Shown in pieces: positions 21,646 to 33,019 of a stretch of 64,000 nucleotides of DNA. The DNA is taken from assembly GCA_963970005.1 (NCBI GenBank), contig CAXAMN010008569.1:90981-154980 (forward strand), written 5' to 3'. The DNA comes from Durusdinium trenchii. Its lineage: Eukaryota > Sar > Dinophyceae > Suessiales > Symbiodiniaceae. The translations under genes were made by a program, and so were the position numbers. Below the pieces are notes generated by a model. It searched no databases, was not told where the DNA came from, and saw only the letters and a list, made by a program, of their open reading frames with translations. Numbering within the stretch: position 1 is the stretch's first letter; every line of letters begins with the position of its first letter.

Positions 21646-23172
21646 CTACAGGGCCTGATCACGTTTCACGCCCTGGTACGCCACAGGGCACGACAATTGG
21701 AAACAATCTCGCTGCGCGACCCCACCAGGACACTCAGCGGCGGTTTTCTCCATAGCTGAGGCAATGAACCCAATATCATTGCCGCTCACCCACCGAGGGT
21801 CTTTTGGCAGACCAGCAAGGTAGAGCGACCCATGGCCGTCAGCGCCCCAGAAGACCAATGTAGGGGGTTCTGGTCGTCCACCATGTCCAGGGTGTGCCCA
21901 ACGTTCACGAGCGGCAATATCGAACATTGCATCGGAGACCTCATTGATCGGCCCCGCTGGCAGCGGAGGGCGCGCCTTGGCAGCCGGTGGCTGCGGCTTC
22001 TTCTTGACCGCCACTGCCGGAGTCCCCGGCACCCTGACAGGGGATGGTGGCTCTGCCGGGGCCTGGCTGGCCGGTACAGGCAGTACCACAGGGGCAGGAG
22101 TCACCTGCTCGGGCGCCGACTGCGCCGCCTTCTTCTGAGGGAGGCGTCGCCTGTGCAAAGGAGGCTCGTCCGGCCTGGGCGCCAAGCGCGGAGACACCGA
22201 AGGCTTCGGCTGCGGTTGTGAGGACGAAGATCCCGTCAAAGCTGTAGCTGCCCGCTTGCGCAGAGCCCGAATAATCTTCTGTCCAGCTGTACGGATTACC
22301 GCCAGGGACGCCGGCAACAACGACTTTACCATGGGCATGCCAGGGATGTCTTCAGACGAAGCACGAATGACCCTGGGGTTCTCGGACAGCAACTCGTCCG
22401 CGGCAATCATAGCTTCAGACCAGCGCTCCACAGCGGATGTAGTCTTGATTTCTTCCCAAAGAAGCTCGCAGGCGCTGGCCAGGAACAAGGCAGCAGCAAG
22501 CCGGAGTTGATGGCCTTGCTTCTGTTTCCGAGCATCGTAACGCAATGGAGTCTGCGCTGTAGAGCCCCCACTCGCAGCGTCCGTCCATTGTCCAATGGCA
22601 AGGCGCTCGGTGTCAGTGAGCCGCACGATCCCCGCTAAGGTGGGCACCACCCGCCTGAAGCTGTACGAGCTGAGGTTCTGCACATCCAGAACGCCATCGA
22701 AATAGGGTCGAACCACTCGAAGGAATTGCCCAAGTGACACGGGGACACCTGTGTCAGAGTCGAAGGCCAAGAAGTGCCAACGACGATACCCTTCGCCATG
22801 ACGTGGACGGACCTTGTCCAACTGACGAGACCAAATGGCATAAAGGTCGAGGCTGCCCAAATGCCGAGGGATCGACCAGGTGAATCCGTCCCGGGATCCG
22901 GTCTTGCCTTTGAAGCACCAGAAGATGATGATGGCGGAGTTGGCGCCGATAAGGTAGCTCCGCTGCACGTGGCAAAACCGAATAAGCCCAAACACCATGG
23001 CCGCCGCGGCCATCAGGATAGGCCAGTGAGCATGCTCGGCCGTGTACTCCAGGACCCCCAACAGGTGGGTCACCATGCCCGGCTCAAGCGGGGCGGCCTG
23101 GGACTGCCCCTGTCCCAGCCGGGTGCTCCGGACCGGAGCCGGTTTGAGCTTCCCGCAAATCCAGTGGTACAC
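21646..23172 (-). CDS. tyrosine recombinase-like domain plus Pro-rich linker
   Basis: 508 codons. Box I is GLIRFCHVQRSYL. The beta-hairpin lysines lie in FKGKTGSRDGF. Box II is LSSYSFRRVVPTLAGI. The C-terminal box is LAIGQWTD…PLRYDARK. The His of His-x-x-Arg is replaced by Tyr. The first residues (MYHWICG) are probably out of frame with the true N terminus, which lies in the overlapping frame upstream. The C-terminal 110 residues begin the phosphatase domain. Confidence 0.6.
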   Translation of the reverse strand: MYHWICGKLKPAPVRSTRLGQGQSQAAPLEPGMVTHLLGVLEYTAEHAHWPILMAAAAMVFGLIRFCHVQRSYLIGANSAIIIFWCFKGKTGSRDGFTWSIPRHLGSLDLYAIWSRQLDKVRPRHGEGYRRWHFLAFDSDTGVPVSLGQFLRVVRPYFDGVLDVQNLSSYSFRRVVPTLAGIVRLTDTERLAIGQWTDAASGGSTAQTPLRYDARKQKQGHQLRLAAALFLASACELLWEEIKTTSAVERWSEAMIAADELLSENPRVIRASSEDIPGMPMVKSLLPASLAVIRTAGQKIIRALRKRAATALTGSSSSQPQPKPSVSPRLAPRPDEPPLHRRRLPQKKAAQSAPEQVTPAPVVLPVPASQAPAEPPSPVRVPGTPAVAVKKKPQPPAAKARPPLPAGPINEVSDAMFDIAARERWAHPGHGGRPEPPTLVFWGADGHGSLYLAGLPKDPRWVSGNDIGFIASAMEKTAAECPGGVAQRDCFQLSCPVAYQGVKRDQAL

Positions 23173-23848
23173 GAAGGTTTCGAATCATCCAGCCCAGGGA
23201 TGTGAAGACACGTGTCGGCCCGTGGTGCTCCCTGATGAAGGTGGCCAATGCATGGGGGTCGGGAAACTTCAGCCCCAAATGATCCATATAGCGCACCAAG
23301 TCCTTCCAGGTGTGGACTACGCGCTTGATGGTCGCCGCCTCGGTGCGGGCACACAGCTTCTCCAAGCGAGAAGCCCAATTGGCCATGTATTCCTCTCGTC
23401 GTGCAGGTGGTGGAGGCATCAATGTCACCATGATACCCAGCAGGTCACGAATAAACAAGGCAGCGACTCCACCTTTAGCATCAGTCGACTGGGCTGGCCG
23501 CTTCTTAGGCCTGACAGGCCCAGCAAAGGAAGACGGCTTCGGACGGGCCACTGAAGATGAAGGCAATGAAGAAGCCGGAGCACTGGATGGTTGTGGCGGG
23601 CGAGACTGGCTAACTGTCTCCCTCGCAAAAAGGTGCCGAACCAGAGCCGCCATCCCCGGTTCGCTCTCACGGCGGGCGAGATCCCACCCATCGGCCACTG
23701 CGCGACCAGCTTCACGAAGTGCTTCCTCGTAGGAGGTAAACCAAAAAGCCAAGTCGCTGGGACTCTGAATCCCCATCCTGGTGCACCAGGTATTCAGCTT
23801 CTCCTGCTCAACCGCGCGTCGAGCATCTGCGTCAGCCATGGCTCGCAC
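23084..23848 (-). CDS. N-terminal part of the recombinase element
   Basis: 254 codons, starting MRAMADADARRAVEQEKLNT. A helical region and a Ser/Pro/Lys-rich linker are followed by IRDLLGIMVTLMPPPPARRE, VVHTWKDLVRYMDHLGLKFP and TFIREHHGPTRVFTSLGWMI. After about 23165 the frame degenerates while the neighbouring frame becomes recombinase-like. Confidence 0.55.
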   Translation of the reverse strand: MRAMADADARRAVEQEKLNTWCTRMGIQSPSDLAFWFTSYEEALREAGRAVADGWDLARRESEPGMAALVRHLFARETVSQSRPPQPSSAPASSLPSSSVARPKPSSFAGPVRPKKRPAQSTDAKGGVAALFIRDLLGIMVTLMPPPPARREEYMANWASRLEKLCARTEAATIKRVVHTWKDLVRYMDHLGLKFPDPHALATFIREHHGPTRVFTSLGWMIRNLRVPLDLREAQTGSGPEHPAGTGAVPGRPA

Positions 23849-24295
23849 ACAAAAAGAATCTTGCGAATCAGCGACCCTGATTCACACGAGCGACACTCCT
23901 TTTGGCTTGAGCCTCAAGCTGAAAGGAGTGAGTGAACTGAATGACATCAAATAATTCCTCATCACCGACCCTGCCTACCTTGAATGAATGAATACATATA
24001 AGTGTGTCTGGCCTTGTGCCAGTCCGGGATGAGCCCGTAGAGTGCCTCCCGTGGACCCGTCGAACGGGTGTTTGTCCATGTTCCCCGGCTTTGGGAACGT
24101 AGGTGTCCGGAGCGGACAGCAGATGGCTTACGCCACAAGAAGTTGGATGTTTGTCTCATCCTTGGAATTCCAAGTTGGCTCATGCCTTTACGTGACCGCA
24201 CCGGTCAAAGCAGCCAGCCATTTTGGCACGGCGTACGTGGCCGCAGCGGCCGAAGCTTGTTGAAGGTTCATTGGAACCTGTTGCGAGCTTAGTCC

Positions 24296-24660
24296 CCCCC
24301 TTCCCCTTCCCTCCCCCTTTCTTTCTTTGTTTTTTGGTGTTTTCCTGAATGGAATACTCAGGATCACCCCTCTCTTTCTTTGGTGTGTCCCTGGACGATT
24401 CTTCGTAGCTGGGAGCACCTGCCTTTTCCTGTTCTCTCCTCTCCCTTTCTCTCCCTCTCTCTTTCTTTCTTTCTTTCTTTCCTCTCTTCACCTTCCTTCC
24501 TCCTTGGGTGTCCCTGGACGCTTTTGTCATAGCTGGGAACCCTTCTCCTTCTTTTGGTGTGTCCTTGGACGCTTGCGTCGTAGCTGGGAACACCTTCCTT
24601 TCTTCCCTTTCCTTTTCTCGTCTCTCCCTACCCTCCCTCCCGTGCCAGGTTGCTACTTTG
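24296..24660. repeat. pyrimidine-rich stretch with a GTCC(C/T)TGGACG…TAGCTGGGA repeat
   Basis: Three copies of a roughly 40-bp unit (TGTCCCTGGACG…GTAGCTGGGA) start near 24385, 24510 and 24558. They lie in CTTT/CCTT-rich sequence that includes a (CTTT)n run near 24455-24480. It lies upstream of the recombinase element. No gene is claimed. Confidence 0.7.
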
Positions 24661-24825
24661 ACGCTACTAGAGGTTCCCGGCCTTTCCACTACTTTGTCCG
24701 CGCCTATCGAGGATGTACGTCTTATCGACGTACTGAGTCGCAAACATGAGAATTGGACTCTACAAATGGCCGATTGGTTCAGTTTGAGGGATTCCGGAAT
24801 CGTCCAGAGGCCTCCCTTTGGGGAG

Positions 24826-24850
24826 GCGTGTGTGTGTGTGTGTGTGTGTG
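24826..24850. repeat. (GT)n microsatellite
   Basis: About 12 GT dinucleotides. Confidence 0.9.
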
Positions 24851-25002
24851 CCCCTTGTAGTCACAGGGATCCAGTCGGATTGTGCTACTTTTTTCGTTTT
24901 TCAGCAGGGGTAGCGGCAGATCACTCGGGACCGCTACCAACGAAGACGCCCATTTGATCTGGTGAAATCAGAGTTGGCCACTCTGACGTACCTGCTTAAT
25001 TC

Positions 25003-25475
25003 TTAAGAGTTGCTGAGTTGAGCTTGACATTCTGCAGACATGCACGACCCGCCGTCACTTCGACCTGTTCGTCGCTTTCGACCTTGCGCTTTTGGCCTCA
25101 CTTCCTCTTGGAGACCCCCAGGATCCGATGGTTTCTTACTGGTACTCTTAGGAGATGGTACCCTAGGCCGGCGTGTGGCACCGCTGTCAGTTCCGTATGC
25201 ATATTCATAAGTGTGTGAAACTCGTGCGATACATGGTCTGCGCAGGTGATCTAACTTGAAGTGACCGTGTTTCTTGTCCTTAATTCCCTTTGGTCTATCA
25301 TCGGTTGTTGCCACGACGCTGCAGCTGACGCGCCAGTGTCTCTTTCCCTCGGATTCCTTCTAGGGCCGTTCTTCGAAGCAATGAACCTCTTGGGGTAGGC
25401 GTTTGTGGTCCCAGAAGTCGTCTGTGTCCTACCCTTTGGTCTATCAGCGGTTTGTGCAGGGCGCGGTCCGTTCAC
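25003..25475 (-). other. weak minus-strand coding-like frames
   Basis: Two overlapping frames (25475-25251 and 25314-25003) are basic and Arg/Lys/Pro-rich. Neither shows a recognisable domain. They could be the far 5' part of the neighbouring recombinase element or chance frames in GC-rich DNA. Confidence 0.15.
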
Positions 25476-25699
25476 ATCGTTTTTTTCACCGTTACCTTTG
25501 AACTCACCTGTGGCCGCTGCACAGCCTCAGCAGGATCAGTCCATAATTCAGTCCATAATCGAAACCCGAAAGTGGCCTGGTGAATACCCCTCGCGGGCTA
25601 CCTCGCCGGTATTATTGGAACAAAAACAGCCTTCAATGCTACTGCCAATGCAAGTCTTAAACTGTGCTTCTTCCAGCCAGCAACGATAGTCACCAAAGC

Positions 25700-28380
25700 T
25701 TTATGCGGTGCGCGGCTTAATTTGCATCTATACATCGAAAACAAACACATACCCTGTTGAACAGTGTGAGACAATGTGACGCAGCGCAAAGCGTATTGGC
25801 CATGTGCCGAATCCACTGAATCCGCTGAATTGGCAGGCGGCCACGTGGCACTCCTGATGGCAAGCATGGTGTGATGAGCACATCAAGATTTTGAGATCGG
25901 TGGGCTTGCGGAATCTGATGGTCTGCATTTCTGTGGCCGGCTGAGCCTACAGCAACAGTTTTAGATCACTTTTAGATCATAAAGCAAGGCATGTGGCGTG
26001 TGTCACGCACCCTGTTCTCTAGCCTCGCCACACTCTTCAATTGATTCGTGGCATTCACGTTTCCCAAAGCCTCTGGCCTTGGAGAAGCGCCAGTTATGGA
26101 GGAAATGAACATCCTTCAAGCGCCAAGGGGCCAGTGATAAATGTTTGCTGCCAGATGTCGATCCAAGCAATCCATAGCTCTCAGGTCTTTCCCGCGCGCG
26201 TTTTCCGGAGAAAGGCCACTCAGTAAATAGTTAGATGAGTCCGATGTCTTGCTACAAATCCCAGACCTTTGCGGAGCCACTAGTAGCGTCCCTGCTCCTA
26301 GTAGCGATGCCCTTTGTTATTGGTAGCCTCTTGTTCCTAGTAGTAAGGCCAGGAGCTACTAGTAGCGTCACTGTTGTGCAGTACTTGTGCAGTCTGCTTT
26401 CCTTGACTCTCTGACTGTCATAGCACTTTGCAGCCACCCGCAAGCAACCCTGGGCTTTTGGCCAGGACGCGAGCGTGGAAAAGGCTGCTGTGTGGGTGAG
26501 CTGAGGGCCTGAAACTGCAAGGTGCCGAAATGTTGCCAGCTTGCCAGGTATCTGGAGTCATGCAGCCACTGCTCTTGAACAAAAGTAACAAAAGAACTGG
26601 TTCAACTCTGAATTTGACTCACTCCTTTCACTGAATCAATGTCCACCTAGTCAGCAGTACGCTCAATTGTTCAACATGCACAAGGTGCAAGCGTGGGTGC
26701 GCACCCAGTGCCAAGTTCTTTGGCTACATTTGCACCTCAGTCCAGGCAAGGGGTAAAAGAAACCCAGCAAGCAAAAGAAGGATTAGTAAAGTAATAGTTA
26801 TGCAAGTTGACCGGGCACACTTGTTTGTTGGACCAGCACTCCACACTTTCAAATATTCCCACCTGTGCAGTCAAATGCACCACCTGTCACCGCACCTAGT
26901 CCACACTCGGGCGTGAAGGCACCATACCTGGCGAATGGTTCTCCACAACGTTCATGGCCTCCAACCTAATAGCGGTTGCCTCCAACCTAGTAGCAATGGC
27001 AATGGCCTCCAACCTCTAACCTAATAGCGATGGCCTCCAACTAATAGCATTCATGGATACGCTATGGCGCAAGTCATTCTCAGGGTCTCATGATGATCTG
27101 ATGGAGTCTTCACTCAGCTTCCCACGGGGCTTGCTTTGAAGGACCCACAGGTGAAGCAAGACGGCGAGCTTTGTTGAGCAAAGTCGCTGCCTCCAAGAGC
27201 TTTAAAGGAAACATGTATATAACGATATTATACAATAAATCAGACTAGCATGAATTATGAGGAAATACACGTGCAAGCAAGTCAAAAAGAGTTATGAAAC
27301 CAACCCCGAAAGGAAACACACGCACAAATAAATAAATAAATAAGTGTGTATATATATATATATTGGTGTCCAACGGGTGTCCAGTGTCCAGCAACTGCAC
27401 CAATAATTCCACAAAATACACGTGATTCCTAGCTGCTAGTTTCCACGCCTTAAGAATTAGAAGGCACAGTGGCGCCTGCAGCTGCTGGTGTGCAACATTC
27501 GCAGCCACCGCCAGCGATACAGCACCTGTATTCGCAGGTGACTCTCGAAACCCGCAGGCAAAGGGACCAGCTTTTTGGTCATTCTTTTTTGCAAGCGTTT
27601 CGGGTGCATTACTTTTGAGTCATCAAGCTTCTTGGCCAGCAAGGGTGATCTCATTTGCCGATGTTCTGTCTATATAGTTCTGTAGCATTATTATCCAAGT
27701 CCAGCAGTCCAGCATTTTACCAAAACAAGTGCTTTATGGTCCATGACAATAACAACGGAATCCAATCTACGGAGCTATGATTGAAATCCCCCAAGCAATG
27801 TTGAATCATATCGTCTTACAATCCTCTGAGTCCAATTCAATGTCTTACCGTCCCCACCTGAACTCTGCGGAACGATCCCCTGGCGGAGATCAAAAGGGGA
27901 AATCGGTGGCATGGTGGAGATGCCCCACTTGAATGACCGTGTATGGCTGGGTGATCCAGCCATGGCACTGGGCTTTGTGAGATCGGCGCAATTGTCTTGA
28001 AGCTATATGTCGGGGGGGAAGATTACAGTGCCAGATACATTGGTGTTCACCCATGGACATAGCTAGATTTGACACACAAACACACATAGAAAGTCTGTAG
28101 AATAGTAGCACCTGCTCTTTGTGGAGTCGGCACGACGTGATCTCCACAACGCAAGATCTACATTTTGTGGCAGCAAATTGACAATCGAGATGAGACCAGC
28201 TACCGAAGCGGGCACTTAGTGGGACACAGGCTGAAACCAGTTCCACGATTATGTATGTACATATAGGAAACATATGGCTGTGGGTCAAAACCGGGGGACC
28301 CTGGTTGACCAGCGAACATGAACAGAATAGACCACCAGGGATTGGGGCTCCAGGTCTTGACTCACTATACACGTATTAAA
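25700..28380. other. gene-poor stretch
   Basis: No coding sequence that I can support. It holds a CTAGTAG-type minisatellite (about 26275-26372), a short inverted copy of the GGCCTCCAACCTAATAGC minisatellite (about 26950-27045) and an AT dinucleotide run near 27350. Confidence 0.5.
26950..27045 (-). repeat. short inverted copy of the 21-bp minisatellite
   Basis: Four to five units of ATGGCCTCCAACCTAATAGC, the reverse complement of the unit that forms the large array at 35650-37110. Confidence 0.8.
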
Positions 28381-28540
28381 TATTTTTAGTTATATATATA
28401 TATATAAATATAAAGTAGTAACAGTTGACGGCCCATAAAAATCACACCAGCCAAACAGCAGCGGCAGTCGGAATTTTCTTCTGAAACTCGCACTTCCACA
28501 CAGGCAGCCATTGAGATGATTTTTTTTGCAGTTTCTGGGC

Positions 28541-28985
28541 TGAGATGATTTTGCTTTGTCTCCCTTTGTCTCCCCTTGCCTCCCATGGCACGTCTGGATG
28601 CTGGGCTCAGATGATTTGCTTTGTCTCCCTTCGTCTCCCCTTGTCTCCCATGGCGTGTCTTGATGCTGGGCTGCGATCACTTTGCTTTGTCTCCCTTCGT
28701 CTCCCCTTNNNNNNNNNNTTGTCTCCCATGGCGTGTCTGGATGCTGGGCTGCGATCACTTTGCTTGGTCTCCCTTCGTCCCCCCTTGTCTCGTCTCCCCT
28801 TGTCTCCCATGGCGTGTCTGGGTGCTGGGCTGGGATCACTTTGCTTTGTCCCTCCTTGTCTCCCATGGCATGTCTGGATGCTGGCCTGAGATGATTCTGC
28901 TTTGTCTCCCTTTGAAACTTTGTCTCCCCATATCCCCCCCTTGTCTCCCAAGGCATTTCTGGATGCTGGGCTGAGATGATTTTGC
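28541..28985. repeat. about 66-bp tandem repeat with assembly gap
   Basis: Roughly seven copies of a unit containing TTTGCTTTGTCTCCC…CCCATGGCGTGTCTGGATGC…TGGGCTG(A/C)GAT. Ten Ns (28709-28718) interrupt the array, so its true length is unknown. Confidence 0.9.
28709..28718. other. assembly gap (10 Ns)
   Basis: Run of ten Ns inside a tandem array. Confidence 0.99.
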
Positions 28986-29164
28986 TTTGTTTTGATGTTG
29001 ACTTGAGAATTTTGACTGTATATACGTGTTTTTAGCTTTGCGGAGAATCAAAGCTGCAATGGGCCTCCGGTGGTTTGTCGGCTCATATAGTGAGTGACGC
29101 TGGGTATACATGGTTTTGCGTTGCATGCCAGGGTTTGATGAATGGATCGGTTGGAATTCTGATG

Positions 29165-29296
29165 CAAGTGTTGCGAAAGGGGGGTAGTGTAGAAGTAGAA
29201 GTAGTAGTAGAAGTCGTAGTGGTAGTGGTAGTGGTAGTGGTAGTAGTAGTCGTCGTCGTCGTCGTCGTAGTCGTAGTGGTAGTCGTCGTGGTAGTC

Positions 29297-29327
<31 letters not shown>

Positions 29328-29505
29328 GAGTAGGAGTAGGAGTAGCAGCAGTAGGAGTAGGAGTAGCAGTAGTCGTAGTCGTCGTAGTCGTCGTATAGTA
29401 GTATAGTAGTAGTAGTAGTAGTAGTAGTAGCAGTAGTAGTAGTTGTTGTTGTAGTTGCAGTAGTAGTAGTAGTAGTAGTAGTAGTAGCAGCAGCAGCAGC
29501 AGCAT
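29165..29505. repeat. (GTA/GTC)n triplet repeat block
   Basis: About 340 bp of GTA, GTC, GTG and AGC triplets. All six frames are low complexity, so the long frames seen here are not genes. Confidence 0.95.
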
Positions 29506-29506
29506 C

Positions 29507-29563
29507 CAGACACGCCGTGGGAGACAAGGGGAGACAAAGGGTGTATCATCTTGGCCCAGCATC
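29507..29563 (-). repeat. inverted copy of the 66-bp repeat unit
   Basis: The reverse complement reads TGTCTCCCCTTGTCTCCCAC followed by GGCGTGTCTGGATGC. This matches the unit of the array at 28541-28985 in the opposite direction. Confidence 0.8.
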
Positions 29564-29696
29564 GTTTCAATGCAAGAATTGAGAACCCCTCACAGCAAAG
29601 CTGTTTGGGGAATAACCTCTCAGTTTGCACAACGTGTGCATTGTACATGCACAGGAGTCAACATATCTGCACATTGTGTCTGCGCAAAAGCCTTTG

Positions 29697-29790
29697 TCAA
29701 CCCTAAGCCCTAAACCCCGAACCCCCAGAGCCCAACTTTCCGAGGCTGGCTAAACTCTAAACCCACAACCCCAAGCTAAAGTGCAACCCC
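29697..29790. repeat. degenerate CCCTAAA (telomere-type) tract
   Basis: Contains CCCTAAGCCCTAAACCCC and further CTAAACCC motifs. It is a second, smaller site of telomere-like sequence in the window. Confidence 0.5.
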
Positions 29791-29879
29791 CCGTTCATGT
29801 GGATGATGCAGCCAAGTAAAGGTAGTTTGTAGGGGTTGGTCATGCGATTCTATGCAACACACAAACACACACCGTGACA

Positions 29880-32800
29880 CACACACACACACAAACAAAA
29901 ATGTGCGTGCGTGTGTGTCTGTGTGCGCGCGCGCGTGCGAGCGCTCAATTACCTTCCGATTGCCACAGCTTCACTTTTCACTTCGCACTGGTGGCCAAGG
30001 CAAGAGATGAGAGTGTAGGCTGACGGCCGGGCGCCTGTACAGTTGAAACTTGCGCTTGGCCTGAAGCTAGCAGACTCCAGGTATCGTCCAAATGGATTGA
30101 GAGCAACAAGGCTCAAAAATAACTATACAAATAGCACAACATCAAAAAAACTGTTATGAATCCAAGGATCCTGACATGTCTTATCAGTCGAAAATCTACG
30201 TCCTCAAGGTTTACGGTCAAGGTTCCATTGGAAGATGCCTAGGGCCTATACCAGACATTGAACCGGAACATTTTACCGACCCACCCACCATTAGTAGCTG
30301 CCTGAAGGGGACTTGGACCGTGCCAACACACCTGTGAAAAAGGTTCTCAAATACCTCCTTCCTCTGCAGCTTCCACGGTTTCTCTCTAAAGATGTTTTTG
30401 CACAGTATGTCCTGGCAAAATCACAGGTAGCACCCAGCCAGAAGCTAATCCCACTGAATGTTGTGGGATGTGCCTCATCGGCTATTAAAACTTGGGCAGC
30501 ACTGCCCTTCAAATGCTTGCATCTAGAATTCAAACGAAACCTGCTTCACCCCAAGGCAGCTTTTTTTTGGCTGGTATGCCTGCGCTAGTTTTGCAGTCAA
30601 ATGACATCTGATCAAGGGCCACTTGCCCATGCAAAACCAGCTGCGGCATTCGAACAACAGGGTGAACAGTGAGAGCTTGCAAGCAACATAGCGTGACCAA
30701 ATATATATATATATATAATAATGTCCCCCCCTCCATACAATAAAAATGCTAATCTGTGGTCTGGTGGGAATCTCCAGTTCCATTGACGGATGGACGCGCT
30801 AACTTGCTGCTGCCGCCTCCCACATGCTAATGTTGAAATCTTTCACCTGGTGCTCATCCTCCAGGGCGACGAGACAGGAACACATTTGTACAAGGCAAAG
30901 CATCATCCAAAGGCCTCGCAGGCGCAAGATCCGAGCTAGAAGTTAGCCGCGAGCTCCAATCAGAAGCCACTTGACTACAAATGGGGGTGAATGGGACCTG
31001 ACTCTCGGACATGCCAGTAGCCCTAAAGAAGTAGCTTTGCCTGCCGCAAATCAAACCAGCACATATTACAAAACAAATCAATTCATCGAGTCGAGTCTAC
31101 CCTGTTTTCCTGCCTTTACTGCTCAGCACATTCTTCAGGACTGGGACTCCGCGTGCTTGCTTCGCTGTGTATCTCAGTCCTGGACTTTTAAAGGCTCCCA
31201 CTCACATAGAAAGGGATCAGTTCGTTTACATCTTGAACGCTTCTAACCGGCACTGGGGGAATAATTTTCATATTTCGTAGTGTATAGATAGCCCCTATCC
31301 TAGCTAGGACCCCCCCCTGAGCCTTCTCAATTAATTACAGTGATGTATATCTTGAGGTGGGGTAGGCAAATTACTTGACTCCTTGAAACGGGTGCAAATC
31401 TGCCAAATCTACAAAACTAAAGCAAACAGTTATAAGACAATTAATCCTGACGGGGGGGTCGAATGGGTTATATAATTAATTGAGGTACCTTGAATTACTT
31501 ATGTTCTTCTTATTGTTGATCCGTGCTTGAAATGCGCAACACACAAAGCAGCCACAAATCAAGGACACGTTGACAACTGACCTACCATCATGAACATGAA
31601 ATGTAGTCATTATATGTCTTTCTTGTATTCTGCTGTATTATGTGTTGTCTATAATAATATGTTCAAGCACATCTCATCAAACTTCAATTTAATTGTATCT
31701 GATTATATATCACAAAACTGCAGAATCAACATTTCATGATGTTAATTTATTTTTCACCTTCTCAAGTGCCCCCCCTCACCAGCAAATGTTAACCTTGGTG
31801 AAGTTATTTCCAGAAATCAATTCTGGACTCAGTAGGGGACGTTGAATGAGCGTCTAACGCTTGGGCTATGTGTAAATATAGTATATCTAACGCTTGGGCT
31901 ATGTGTAAATATAGTCTAATTATTAGTATATGCTTACCGTTACCCCGGATGTGATCTTGCCCCACGTCTCAACTCTTAAACCTGTGGAACAAGGTGCCAA
32001 CATCTTACATTCATCATACTGTGGTACCGTCTCAAGGCCGAAATTATGTTTCTTGAGACATTCCTCCCTACTAGTAACAAGGGCATCGCTACTAGCAACA
32101 AGGGCATTACTACTATATAGCAGTAAGAAACTACTAGTAACAACGGCAAAAAGGAGAACCCCAAAACCCCTTTTGTCTCGCCCAGGATTCTTGGAAAAAA
32201 ACGGGAACCACCGCCTCATTGCCTCAGCGATACGAGATGGTGAGACGGACACAAAAACCGCGATCGGTGCCAAAACCCAGGGCCCTGGCGAAAGTAGTAG
32301 TTGCAATGCTCAGGTGGATGCACGTCAAAAGACCCATAGGTGATTTCCACATCATCCCGGTCCACCACAATGGGGCTTACCTCCAGACGAAACTTTCTTC
32401 AAGGCGCTCTTGGCGGACAACATAAAATGTCCCACCATTCAACCGTCCAAATAGAAAATGAGTGATAAGTCTCAACACCACATCCAAGGCCAATGATTCC
32501 GAGATGCCAAGTACCCAGAGATCCGGCTGCCACGACCTCTGGAACCACAGCAGCATGCTGCAGGCTGGGTGTCAAGAGATGTCAAGAGAGTTCAGAGTTT
32601 GCACGCTTCACGACCAAATTCTTGCGAACTAGTCACGAGAATGGTACTGCAAGGCGATGTCCAAGAACCTCGTTCGGGGGATCCAGTCTCTGATCTGTAC
32701 TATACTTGCAAACTGCAACGGATCGATGATCTTGAAGGGTGACACCTGCGGTCAACAGGTTCAGCAAACCCAAACCCAAGCGACGCGTGAAAATGTGTAG

Positions 32801-33000
32801 GAGATTCAGTATAGATCTCCTTATACTGCTCATTGGGGCAATTCAGAAGCATCTCCTTAGTGACGCTTCATCCTGATAAACAAAAGCAATCAGGACTGGT
32901 AGGTCACTATACTACGTAGTAAGTATATGTTGGTGTGGTTGGTCCCCCTGAAATGCCCAAGCTTCGCTTCTTTTTGAGATGATGAGGACCGTGCCTGGTA
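29880..33000. other. gene-poor stretch with small repeats
   Basis: No gene that I can support well. A plus-strand frame at 30313-30588 (VLKYLLPLQLPRFLSKDVFA) has a natural composition but no family. Small features are a CA/GC-rich run near 29880-29945, a two-copy 33-bp direct repeat (31853-31918) and an ACTAGTAACAAGGGCAT minisatellite (about 32068-32145). Confidence 0.4.
31853..31918. repeat. two-copy 33-bp direct repeat
   Basis: TCTAACGCTTGGGCTATGTG continuing TAAATATAGT occurs twice in tandem. Confidence 0.9.
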
Positions 33001-33019
33001 CCCTTGCTTTCTCAGTTCG

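Larger units (their letters stand above)
21169..23848 (-). pseudogene. tyrosine recombinase / dual-specificity phosphatase fusion element, frame-broken
   Basis: Three adjacent frames read as one protein. 23848 to about 23165 is an N-terminal helical region ending in FTSLGWMIRNL, like the core-binding domain of a tyrosine recombinase. A one-base frameshift there leads into 23172-21646. That part holds a recombinase-like catalytic domain (Arg65, Lys88/90, Tyr170-Ser-Phe-Arg173 where His-x-x-Arg is usual, Trp196, candidate nucleophile Tyr212), a long Pro/Ala-rich linker, and the start of a phosphatase domain (LYLAGLPKD). An in-frame TAG at 21646-21648 interrupts it, and the same frame goes on with VVVHCQAGVHRAP, the C-x5-R signature of dual-specificity phosphatases. 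The segment is visibly richer in GC than its flanks. It looks like a mobile element of Crypton/DIRS-like type, but no reverse transcriptase or clear terminal repeats were found. Confidence 0.6.

Noticed and set aside
24216..24227. AGCCATTTTGGC, which matches the core of the dinoflagellate spliced leader
   Set aside because: Only 12 bases match, the flanks do not, and no plus-strand gene follows. Chance is likely.
29048..29648. Long minus-strand frames of poly-Thr, poly-Leu or poly-Tyr
   Set aside because: All come from the GTA/GTC triplet block. No domain and no splice-like boundaries.
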